NCBI GenBank assembly: GCA_049334165.1
Contig: JBEGHD010000009.1
From: JBEGHD01 sp049334165
GTDB lineage: Bacteria; Bacteroidota; Bacteroidia; Flavobacteriales_D; Sanyastnellaceae
DNA: 64,000 nucleotides
Direction: 5' to 3' (one strand)
Positions 1 through 6,845 of this stretch are shown here, piece after piece. The position numbers and the translations under genes are program-made. Below the pieces are notes generated by a model, which saw nothing but the letters and a program-made list of their open reading frames with translations, was not told where the DNA came from and ran no database searches. Each line of letters begins with the position of its first letter. The stretch's first letter is position 1.

Positions 1-255
1 CGAAACAAAGATTCTCAAATCTCTGTTTACCCCAACCCCGCCACTGATGAAATCACTATCGACTACCCAAAAAATCTGGCTGCTGAAACCATCGACCTCA
101 TTCGAATTCTCGATGGCAATGGTCGGGCTGTTTTGGAAATTAAAAACCATCCAAAAGATCAGCCTGTTTCGGTGGAAGGTATTTCAAGAGGTTCTTACAT
201 TTTGAAGGTGAATTCTGGTGGGATTGAGTTTTCTTCGAAACTCCTCATTCAGTAA
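1..255 (+). CDS. C-terminal end of a T9SS-secreted protein (type A sorting domain), 5' partial
   Basis: The reading frame is open from base 1 and ends at TAA 253-255, so only the last 84 residues are visible. The segment begins with the VYPNPATDE motif and ends in GSYILKV, a short loop, then SSKLLIQ. This is the classic type A C-terminal sorting domain, which directs cargo through the type IX secretion system to the cell surface or medium and is cleaved there. The catalytic or binding part of the protein lies upstream of the window, so its function cannot be told. Related tails occur at 48388-50880 (type B) and 63010-63645 (type A). Confidence 0.85.
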   Translation, partial: RNKDSQISVYPNPATDEITIDYPKNLAAETIDLIRILDGNGRAVLEIKNHPKDQPVSVEGISRGSYILKVNSGGIEFSSKLLIQ

Positions 256-483
256 TCGGTTTCATCAGATTCTGGTGAGCTTCAGAGAGGACGCCTTTCA
301 ATCCTTTGAAGAACATACAAGTGATTTTCGATGCCTTTTTAGTAGCACAAGACTTAGAGTTGACGGGAGACTCATTCAATCAATTGAAAAACAGAAAAAT
401 AAAATTTTACGAAAAATTGCAAAACTGCTTTTTCGATTCGAATTCTATCTAACTTCGATAGGAAATACAAACTGAACACTTAA

Positions 484-1083
484 ATGATTCATCCAGACAC
501 TGAACTGAAATTCATCAACGACACCATCGGTTATGGTGTTGTGGCTAAGAAGTTTATCCCTAAAGGCACCATCACCTGGGTGCTCGATTCTTTGGATAGA
601 GAATTCGAACCCGCTGAGGCAGAAAAGATGCCAGAAGTGTACCGCGAAATTCTCGACACTTATTGCTTCAGAAACAACGAGGGCAAACTGATTCTCTGTT
701 GGGACAATGGCAGATTCGTAAACCACAGCTTCAACTCCAACTGCCTTTCTACGGCCTACGATTTTGAAGTGGCCATTCGCGACATCCAGCCAGGAGAGCA
801 ACTGACTGACGACTACGGTTACCTTAACGTCTCGGAGCCATTTCGCGCAGCACCCGAAGGTACCCGCAGAAAAGTGGTTTACCCAGACGACCTCCCACGC
901 CACTACAAAGCCTGGGACAAAAAACTCCTGCCTGCATTTTTAAAAATCAAAAAAGTAGACCAGCCACTGGAAAAACTGTTGACGGCAGATCAAAAGAGTG
1001 AAATTGATAAGGTGGTGTCCGGTAAAGCCGAAATGAAGTCGATTCTTCACAACTACTACAACGAGGAAAACAAACAAAATTGA
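484..1083 (+). CDS. SET-domain protein-lysine methyltransferase
   Basis: A 199-residue cytoplasmic protein with a compact SET domain in the first ~125 residues. It has GYGV near residue 16 (the SAM-contacting G-x-G start of SET), RFVNHSFNSNC at 77-87 (N80-H81-S82 with C87, the SAM-binding NHSxxxNC motif) and LTDDYGY at 107-113 with the likely catalytic tyrosine 111. SET proteins transfer methyl groups from SAM to lysine side chains; bacterial targets are mostly unknown. The lysine-rich tail after residue 125 has no recognised domain. The gene stands alone, with 37 nt before the next gene. The family call is firm; the substrate is unknown. Confidence 0.85.
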   Translation: MIHPDTELKFINDTIGYGVVAKKFIPKGTITWVLDSLDREFEPAEAEKMPEVYREILDTYCFRNNEGKLILCWDNGRFVNHSFNSNCLSTAYDFEVAIRDIQPGEQLTDDYGYLNVSEPFRAAPEGTRRKVVYPDDLPRHYKAWDKKLLPAFLKIKKVDQPLEKLLTADQKSEIDKVVSGKAEMKSILHNYYNEENKQN

Positions 1084-1120
1084 ACTTTAAAGGTATCTGG
1101 CTAATGCATAATTTAGCCGC

Positions 1121-1930
1121 ATGATTTTTATCAAACGGCTTTTTATCACTGTCTTTTCAGTCTGGCTGATTGTCGTCCCGATAGTCAGCCTGATTGAATT
1201 TATTGGTTCCCAGGGCGATGTCTACTGGTTCGCACCTATGATTGGCCCGCTGGGCATTCTCACCTACTTCGCTTTTGTGAAATGGCGCAAGCCTTTCGAC
1301 AGCAAAACCGCTTCACTGGTGATCACCGTGATGCTCGGTGTTTGTCTTTTGATCACTGTCGGCCAGCGTTTTTTCGACTCCGAAGAAATTGTGACTCCCA
1401 TCTACCTGGCGCTCGGTTCTCTGCTCGGCTGGTTGCTCTACGACAGGTGGTTTACAAGTCTACCCCTTATTAATATTGTCGAAGAACATTTCGACCCATC
1501 TGGGTTGAAATCGGCTTCCGATGAAAACGGGTCTTCTGAGCAAGCAAAATTTCACGTCTACATTTTTCACATGGGGCAAAGTGACCCTTACTCAGAAGCG
1601 CAGGCCAGGTACTATAAAAAGTTTGAAGAAGATTTTAAAAAGACCAACGCCCAGATCGCTTTTGTTTCGGAAGAAAAATCGCTCACCAAAATCACAAAAG
1701 ATTCGGAAGTATTTACCACTCTGGTTGATTCCGATTTGAAACTGGCAGAGAAACTCAAGATTGTTCAGGATCCTGTGACTCCTCGTGGCTTTTTGAAATG
1801 GGCAAAAAAAGTAGCCATTCCTACCTTATTAATAGAGCAAAATGGAAAAGTTATCTTTTCAAGAGCCGACAAAGACTACCGAAACCGCCCCGATGCGGAG
1901 TTTATCCTTCGGATTCTGGAAGCAAATTGA
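1121..1930 (+). CDS. Membrane protein with cysteine-less thioredoxin/peroxiredoxin-like C-terminal domain
   Basis: 269 residues. Hydrophobic segments at about 7-27, 38-53, 64-82 and 92-107 suggest four membrane helices. The remainder (about 143-269) looks like an AhpC/TSA thioredoxin fold: an opening beta strand (VYIFH), a helix, a middle strand (IAFVSEE), DSDLKLAEKLKI, then IPTLLIEQNGKVIFSRAD, which is the cis-proline and following strand of the family. Where a peroxiredoxin would carry its W-C-P-x-C site this protein has GQSDPYS (152-158). The only cysteine is C75, in a membrane helix. It is therefore probably a redox-dead binding domain or uses other chemistry. Fold assignment is by pattern only. 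Confidence 0.6.
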   Translation: MIFIKRLFITVFSVWLIVVPIVSLIEFIGSQGDVYWFAPMIGPLGILTYFAFVKWRKPFDSKTASLVITVMLGVCLLITVGQRFFDSEEIVTPIYLALGSLLGWLLYDRWFTSLPLINIVEEHFDPSGLKSASDENGSSEQAKFHVYIFHMGQSDPYSEAQARYYKKFEEDFKKTNAQIAFVSEEKSLTKITKDSEVFTTLVDSDLKLAEKLKIVQDPVTPRGFLKWAKKVAIPTLLIEQNGKVIFSRADKDYRNRPDAEFILRILEAN

Positions 1931-2100
1931 TGGAAATTGGGGTTAATCCTGCTTTCAAACAACCTCAATTCGGCCTCGAAATTCCCAATAAATGTCAAAG
2001 AAACCCGCGTGGATATTGGCTTTCAGGGCGATAATCGGCCGCAATTATCAACAATTCCCCACATTTATCAACAAAACCGCAGCATTTTTCCCTGTATCTC

Positions 2101-2130
2101 TTGTCTGGCTTGCTTTTAAGCATATATTTG
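2101..2130 (+). promoter_or_regulatory. Bacteroidota-type promoter of the HU gene
   Basis: TTG at 2101-2103, a 19-nt spacer, then TATATTTG at 2123-2130. This matches the phylum's -33/-7 consensus (TTG-N19-TAnnTTTG) exactly. The HU start codon is 45 nt downstream of the -7 box. Confidence 0.75.
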
Positions 2131-2175
2131 TTTGAAGTCAATTAATAAATTGTTTAACCAAAAAATTTTTGCAAA

Positions 2176-2448
2176 ATGAATAAAGCAGAACTCATCGAAG
2201 GAATCGCTTCAGGTGCAGACCTTTCAAAAGCGGACGCTAAAAAAGCACTAGATGCATTCATCGACACAACTACCAAGTCTTTGAAAAAAGGTGACCGTGT
2301 TTCTCTAGTAGGATTCGGATCTTTCTCAGTATCTGAGAGATCAGCACGTAAAGGTCGCAACCCACAGACAGGAAAAGAAATTCAAATTCCAGCGAAGAAG
2401 GTTGTTAAGTTCAAGGCAGGAGCTGAGCTTTCTGACAAAGTGAAGTAA
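2176..2448 (+). CDS. HU-family DNA-binding protein
   Basis: A 90-residue histone-like protein covering the full family length. It has the N-terminal MNKAELIEGIA helix, VSLVGFGSFSV in the saddle, and the DNA-binding arm RKGRNPQTGKEIQIPA with the intercalating proline in NPQTG. HU dimers bend and compact DNA non-specifically. The gene is monocistronic: an excellent promoter lies upstream (2101-2130) and a strong intrinsic terminator directly downstream (2469-2505). Codon use is strongly biased, as expected of a highly expressed gene. Confidence 0.97.
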   Translation: MNKAELIEGIASGADLSKADAKKALDAFIDTTTKSLKKGDRVSLVGFGSFSVSERSARKGRNPQTGKEIQIPAKKVVKFKAGAELSDKVK

Positions 2449-2468
2449 TCCCTTTGATCAACAAAATT

Positions 2469-2505
2469 AAGTCTCTCTCGGCCTTTGCCGGGTGAGACTT
2501 TTTTT
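2469..2505 (+). terminator. Rho-independent terminator of HU gene
   Basis: Arms AAGTCTC (2469-2475) and GAGACTT (2494-2500) continue inward with CTCGGC/GCCGGG pairing around a CTTT loop and are followed by seven T (2499-2505). It sits 20 nt after the HU stop codon. Confidence 0.85.
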
Positions 2506-2522
2506 ATGTCCACTACTCTGCT

Positions 2523-3191
2523 ATGCACGCTCAACTCTATCAATATCTCAGCACCTTTTTGACCGAAGGCAAAAAACAGCATTTCGAAAATGCACTTCAA
2601 TGGCGTACCCGCCACATTTCGCTGGTGCTTGATGATATCTACAACCCACAAAACATCAGTGCCATTTTGCGATCGGCCGATTGCTTTGGAGTTCAGGACG
2701 TGCACATTATTGAAAATGATCATAATTTTTCTGTGAGCAAACGTGTGGTAAAAGGAGCTAACAAATGGCTTTCTGTTTATCAATATCGCGATTACCACGA
2801 CAACACGGCTCCCTGCCTCGATGGGTTAAAAGCCCGTGGCTATAAAATTGCCGCAACTTCGCTCCACACCGAAGCTATTTTCCCAAAAGATTTACCACTC
2901 AATGAACCAATAGCCGTAGTTTTGGGAGCAGAAAAAGACGGAGTTTCCCAATCGACACTCGACAAAGCAGACTATCACTTAAAAATCCCCATGTACGGAT
3001 TTACAGAAAGTTATAATGTAAGCGTGGCAAGCGCACTCATCCTGCAAACGCTTCGGGAGCGACTCAACCAATCGAAGGAAATTGATTGGAAGTTGGGTGC
3101 TGAAGAAGCTGATGAACTGCGCATCGAATGGGCAAAGAAATGTCTCCGAAACCCTCAGGAAATTATCAGAAACTACCATGGAAATAGTTAG
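2523..3191 (+). CDS. trmH: TrmH-family tRNA (guanosine-2'-O-)-methyltransferase
   Basis: 222 residues of the SPOUT/TrmH class, which transfers a methyl group from SAM to a ribose 2'-OH. Three knot motifs are visible: NPQNISAILRSAD (41-53), VVLGAEKDGVS (132-142) and IPMYGFTESYNVSVASA (155-171). In motif 1 the catalytic arginine of the family corresponds to R50. The absence of an N-terminal extra domain and the fit to TrmH rather than RlmB favour tRNA Gm18 methylation, but the exact target cannot be proven. It overlaps the MATE gene by 14 nt, suggesting translational coupling. Confidence 0.85.
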   Translation: MHAQLYQYLSTFLTEGKKQHFENALQWRTRHISLVLDDIYNPQNISAILRSADCFGVQDVHIIENDHNFSVSKRVVKGANKWLSVYQYRDYHDNTAPCLDGLKARGYKIAATSLHTEAIFPKDLPLNEPIAVVLGAEKDGVSQSTLDKADYHLKIPMYGFTESYNVSVASALILQTLRERLNQSKEIDWKLGAEEADELRIEWAKKCLRNPQEIIRNYHGNS

Positions 3192-4557
3192 TGACAAAGA
3201 GGGTTATATTAAAACCGGCTACCTGGATTTGCTGAAAGTGGCTCTTCCAATTTCACTGGGGTCTTTCGTGCAGTTTATTGTCGTTTTTGTCGATAACCTT
3301 TTCCTCAGCAAAGTCGGAATCAACGAGCTAAACGGTGCCGGTCTCTCCGGAATGATTTACGTAACCATGCTGATGCTGGGAGTTGGACTGGCCTCTGGCG
3401 GACAAATCATTATGGCCCGCAGAAATGGCGAAAAGCACTTCAAGGAAGTTGGACAGGTTCTGGTCAACTCACTTTTTCTGGGGTTGCTGCTAGCCGGGGT
3501 TCTGTTTGTACTTTTAAAATACGTAAGTCCCTTTTTTCTTGACGATTGGCTCAGATCGCCAGTCATAGACGACAACGTGAATCGCTTTCTGGGCATCCGC
3601 TCCTGGGGCATGTTCGTGTCAATTATCGCGCTCGTGCTGATGTCGTTCTACATGGCAATAGCCAAGACGATCGTTTTGGTTTACGCCACGGTAGCCACCG
3701 CCCTGATCAACGTTGCACTCGATTACGTTTTGATCTTCGGTCACTTCGGCTTCCCTGAACTCGGACTCGAAGGAGCTGCCTACGCCACTGTTATCGCTGA
3801 AGTGATTGGTCTCTCTATCATAGTGGCGTACATGATTTTCAAGCGCACAGATCAAAAGTTCGATCTGAAAGGAGCGCTGAAGATTTTCAACCTGAGCAGA
3901 AGCTGGAAGATCCTGTATCTCAGTTTCCCGATCATGGTTCAGCAAGTACTGGCACTAGCCACATGGTCTGTCTTCTTTTTCTTTGTAGAAAAACTCGGAG
4001 ACACTGAGTTGATGGTTTCGAACATCATTCGGAACCTTTACATGCTGGCCTTTGTGTCGGTGATGGGGCTCGCCCAAACCACCAAAACTTATGTCAGCAC
4101 ACTGATTGCTGAAGAAAGGCAATTCATGCTGAGGCCAGTGATTAAGCGACTGATCACATTAAATATTTGCGGAATTATTGTTCTCAGTCATGGACTCTGG
4201 CTGTACCCAGAATACCTCGCCAGCCTTTTTACGACCAATGTAGAATCTGTAGAAAAAGTGGCACTGATCATCGAGCAAGCAAAAAATACCATGTTCGTTA
4301 TCGTTCCTGCGATGTTCATTTTTGCCTTCTCCAGCATTTTCCTCAATAGCGTAGAAGGAAGTGGCAGAACCTGGATCGCGATGTTCATCGAGCTGGTTTC
4401 GATAATGTTTTACCTCGGTATGACTTTCTACATGACCATGATTAGTCCTCAAGAAATTCACGTAGTTTGGATGAACGACTACGGATACTTCGGGATCATC
4501 GGTCTTTTGTCGTTTCTCTTTCTGCAGTTTAGCAACTGGAAATATCACAAGGTGTAA
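3178..4557 (+). CDS. MATE-family multidrug/sodium antiporter
   Basis: 459 residues from ATG 3178. A further-upstream start (3082) would overlap trmH by 110 nt and add a non-membrane extension, so it was rejected. About twelve hydrophobic helices are visible in two similar halves. The first half opens with a helix containing LPISLGSFVQFIVVFVDNLF and the second with LSFPIMVQQVLALATWSVFF, as in MATE exporters, which expel cationic drugs or metabolites in exchange for Na+ or H+. Length is normal for the family. The substrate cannot be told from sequence. Confidence 0.88.
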   Translation: MEIVSDKEGYIKTGYLDLLKVALPISLGSFVQFIVVFVDNLFLSKVGINELNGAGLSGMIYVTMLMLGVGLASGGQIIMARRNGEKHFKEVGQVLVNSLFLGLLLAGVLFVLLKYVSPFFLDDWLRSPVIDDNVNRFLGIRSWGMFVSIIALVLMSFYMAIAKTIVLVYATVATALINVALDYVLIFGHFGFPELGLEGAAYATVIAEVIGLSIIVAYMIFKRTDQKFDLKGALKIFNLSRSWKILYLSFPIMVQQVLALATWSVFFFFVEKLGDTELMVSNIIRNLYMLAFVSVMGLAQTTKTYVSTLIAEERQFMLRPVIKRLITLNICGIIVLSHGLWLYPEYLASLFTTNVESVEKVALIIEQAKNTMFVIVPAMFIFAFSSIFLNSVEGSGRTWIAMFIELVSIMFYLGMTFYMTMISPQEIHVVWMNDYGYFGIIGLLSFLFLQFSNWKYHKV

Positions 4558-4572
4558 AGTGTTTGAGGTGAT

Positions 4573-4580
4573 TATCTTTG
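4573..4580 (+). promoter_or_regulatory. Possible -7 element (TATCTTTGCAC) far upstream of fmt
   Basis: TATCTTTG followed by CAC matches the extended -7 form seen elsewhere in this window. It would give a leader of about 150 nt before fmt. No good TTG lies 19-21 nt upstream. The leader (about 4590-4725) is locally GC-rich and contains a CTTCGAAG palindrome at 4655-4662. Confidence 0.4.
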
Positions 4581-4730
4581 CACTTCTTTTGAGATAATGA
4601 TATTCTACAAATGTCTTTCACACTGTGTCTCGACTCCGCTCCTTCTTAGCATGTCTTCGAAGCACGCAGTCGGCAAGCGGCCGCCACACAAAGTTCTAAG
4701 ACTATTTGTACATCTAAAATATGATCGACA

Positions 4731-5681
4731 ATGAGTTCTCTTCGAATCGTCTTCATGGGCACACCTGATTTTGCGGTGCCATCCCTGGAAATTCTTAACA
4801 AGCACTTTGATGTTGTTGGAGTAATTACCGCTCCGGACAAACCAGCAGGGCGTGGCAAAAAGTTACGCAAGTCAGCAGTAAAGGAGTTTGCAGAAACGAA
4901 TGACCTGAGAGTTCTCCAGCCTACCAATCTAAAGGATCTCGGCTTTGTAGAAGAGCTCAGGGCCATTAAAGCCGACCTTCAGGTAGTGGTAGCATTTAGG
5001 ATGTTGCCAGAAGTCGTTTGGAACATGCCACCAAAAGGGACAATCAACTTACACGGATCACTCCTACCACAGTACCGTGGAGCCGCGCCTATCAACTGGG
5101 CCATCATCAACGGAGAGAAGAAAACGGGGGTGACCACCTTTTTCTTACAGCACCAGATCGACACTGGAGATTTGATCGATCAGACAGAAATTGAAATCTC
5201 GCCAAACATGACAGCTGGAGAGCTTCACGACAAAATGATGGAGGTTGGAGCGCAAACTTTGCTGGAAACGGTGAAGAAAATCGATGAAGGAAAAGCAAAA
5301 GGCACACCTCAGCACCAGGTGAAGGAGCAAGACCTTAAGTCTGCCCCCAAAATTTTCAAGGAAGATTGTAAAATCGACTGGTCGAAAGAAGCTGAGAAAG
5401 TGCACAACCACATCAGAGGTTTGAGTCCGTATCCTGCGGCCTGGACTGTCCTTCAAAGAGATGAGAAGAAAGTCAACTTCAAGATCTTAAAGTCCAAGCT
5501 AAGTAACGTTCAGAATTTATCTCCCGGAGAGATAAAGGTTGATGCCGATAACCGGCTTTTAGTAGGAACTGCCAATTCAGATGTTGAGATTCTCGAATTG
5601 CAGATGGAAGGGAAAAAGCGCATGGACGTAGAAGCCTTCCTCCGCGGATTCCAATTCGAAAGTGGAGACCGATTTGAGTAA
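4731..5681 (+). CDS. fmt: Methionyl-tRNA formyltransferase
   Basis: 316 residues, normal length. The enzyme formylates initiator Met-tRNA using 10-formyl-tetrahydrofolate, supplying formyl-methionine for translation initiation. The N-terminal formyltransferase domain shows RIVFMGTPDFAVP at the start and the catalytic set N106, H108 (in INLHGSLLPQYRGAAP) and D144 (in QIDTGDLI). The loop PDKPAGRGKKL (35-45) is the family's tRNA-contacting insertion. The C-terminal OB-like domain starts near residue 205 with IDWSKEAEKVHNHIRGLSP. No partner gene (def) is adjacent. Confidence 0.97.
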   Translation: MSSLRIVFMGTPDFAVPSLEILNKHFDVVGVITAPDKPAGRGKKLRKSAVKEFAETNDLRVLQPTNLKDLGFVEELRAIKADLQVVVAFRMLPEVVWNMPPKGTINLHGSLLPQYRGAAPINWAIINGEKKTGVTTFFLQHQIDTGDLIDQTEIEISPNMTAGELHDKMMEVGAQTLLETVKKIDEGKAKGTPQHQVKEQDLKSAPKIFKEDCKIDWSKEAEKVHNHIRGLSPYPAAWTVLQRDEKKVNFKILKSKLSNVQNLSPGEIKVDADNRLLVGTANSDVEILELQMEGKKRMDVEAFLRGFQFESGDRFE

Positions 5682-6217
5682 AGCGGCTACTCAGGGCTTA
5701 GTTTTACGCCAAGACGCGAAAGATGCGAAGTCACACAGCTACGGTGAATTACCACAATAGACACAGTAGAAAGCCCTGGCACTTTTTCTATGTGCCTTTG
5801 TTGTGGTTGATTGGCTTGCAACAGTCCTTATTAGGAAGCAAAGGCACATAGACTTAGATTCTATTGATCGACTAGCTATGTGACTACTGTGGTTTCTGTT
5901 CCGTCATTCGTGAAAAGGTGCACAGCGACAAAAACATAGGAGGCATTAATAAATTCATTAAGTGAATTAAGATTTACTTAATGCCACTTTATTCCTTAAT
6001 GAGCCAAACCTGTGCTGAACTGTTCAGTATGTTTCAGCTTCCACAGTTGTAAAGCCCCTAATCCTTTAATTTACGAGCTTTTGCAGGTGGTAATAATTTT
6101 AGCATATGCACCTTTAACCACCTTTATTCAAATGCTTTACATGTTTTAATTAAAGTTTTAGTTTTTATCTGTTTTGACCAATTCAACATCATTACCGGCC
6201 ACAACAACAGGCTTGGT
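5682..6217. repeat. Repeat-rich intergenic region with degenerate palindromic element
   Basis: No coding sequence seen. At 5706-5730 there are three degenerate 8-9 bp tandem units of the ACGCAAAGA type. They are followed by nested inverted repeats: CTATGTGCCTTTG (5788-5800) with its perfect complement at 5839-5851; GTCACACAGCTA (5730-5741) with an 11/12 complement at 5873-5884; and CACAGTAG (5762-5769) with its complement at 5884-5891. The composition (ACCACA, GACACA, GGCACA words) resembles the degenerate non-coding repeat common in many bacterial genomes. The rest (5900-6217) is AT-rich leader for the HTH gene. Confidence 0.55.
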
Positions 6218-6295
6218 TAACATTTGTAACATTCACTTATAAAACTTGCTTTACAAATGTAAATTCACTTAATTTGGTGTTGTTCACAAATGTAA
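6218..6295. promoter_or_regulatory. Three phased operator-like palindromes and promoter upstream of the HTH gene
   Basis: Copies of the 12-bp palindrome TTACA-N2-TGTAA lie at 6218-6229 (TAACATTTGTAA, one mismatch), 6251-6262 (TTACAAATGTAA, perfect) and 6284-6295 (TCACAAATGTAA, one mismatch). Their starts are exactly 33 bp apart. A candidate promoter, TTG at 6246-6248, 20 nt, then TTAATTTG at 6269-6276, places the perfect copy inside the -33/-7 spacer and the last copy in the transcribed leader just before ATG 6306. This arrangement suits autorepression by the adjacent HTH protein. Confidence 0.65.
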
Positions 6296-6305
6296 CATTA
6301 GCAAA

Positions 6306-6833
6306 ATGGGATCACTAGCAGATAGAATTCAGGAAGTTATGTCGGAGTTTAACCTCACCAGCAAAGAATTTGCAGAAAAGATAGGTGTGCAACGCTCCTC
6401 TATTTCGCACATCGTAAGCGGCAGAAACAAGCCCAGTCTCGACTTCATCATGAAGTTAACCACTACCTTCCCGGAGCTCAACAGTAAGTGGCTATTGCAC
6501 GGTAAGGAAGAGATGATTAAAAGCAAAAAAGAAGTGGTTACAGATGTAAACAAAGGAGGTGGAACATCAATCGAAAAGGGTATTACATCTGTAACAGATC
6601 AGGAAGAACGTGGAGTTTACGAACGTAAACCCACTCCACCACCAACTGACCTTCCATTTCGCGCAACACAACCTACTTCGAGAACTCAATCCGAACCGAT
6701 TGACGAACCAGAGGAAAAAGAAAAACCGGATCCTCGACAACCTGAAGTTGTAAAGTCCGGCTCTAAAAAATTATCGAAAGTGATCCTCGTCTATTCCGAT
6801 GGCTCTTTTGAAGAGCTAAACCCGAGTGAATAG
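6306..6833 (+). CDS. XRE/Cro-CI family helix-turn-helix regulator
   Basis: 175 residues. Residues 1-65 form a lambda-repressor-type HTH domain: IQEVMSEFNLTSKEFAEKIG leads into the recognition helix VQRSSISHIVSGRNKPSLDFI. Residues 70-150 are a Pro/Glu/Lys-rich, probably disordered linker. The tail (KVILVYSDGSFEELNP) forms a small beta motif common at the end of Bacteroidota HTH proteins. The gene is flanked by operator-like palindromes: three upstream and two inside its own coding region (6538-6549 and 6583-6594, encoding the linker). This points to autoregulation. It is monocistronic and convergent with the mutase genes. Confidence 0.82.
   Translation: MGSLADRIQEVMSEFNLTSKEFAEKIGVQRSSISHIVSGRNKPSLDFIMKLTTTFPELNSKWLLHGKEEMIKSKKEVVTDVNKGGGTSIEKGITSVTDQEERGVYERKPTPPPTDLPFRATQPTSRTQSEPIDEPEEKEKPDPRQPEVVKSGSKKLSKVILVYSDGSFEELNPSE
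6538..6594. promoter_or_regulatory. Two intragenic TTACA-N2-TGTAA palindromes
   Basis: TTACAGATGTAA (6538-6549) and TTACATCTGTAA (6583-6594) are exact reverse complements of each other. Both fit the palindrome found three times upstream of the same gene. They lie 45 bp apart inside the linker-coding part of the HTH gene. They may be binding sites for looping or roadblock repression. Confidence 0.5.
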
Positions 6834-6845
6834 TCGAAATCTAAC

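Noticed and set aside
218..475. Plus-strand open frame after the T9SS tail
   Set aside because: It begins inside the sorting-domain frame and its translation is low-complexity and without motif; treated as intergenic.
445..903. Minus-strand open frame over the SET-domain gene
   Set aside because: It mirrors the codons of the SET gene, whose motifs are intact; no family pattern in the mirror frame.
3082..3177. Longer N-terminus for the MATE protein
   Set aside because: It would overlap trmH by 110 nt in another frame and adds a hydrophilic stretch not seen in MATE proteins; ATG 3178 fits better.
4620..4700. GC-rich stretch in the fmt leader as a structured RNA or mobile element
   Set aside because: Short complementary words (TGTGT/ACACA, CGACT/AGTCG) are in different registers and no single stable fold could be supported by eye.
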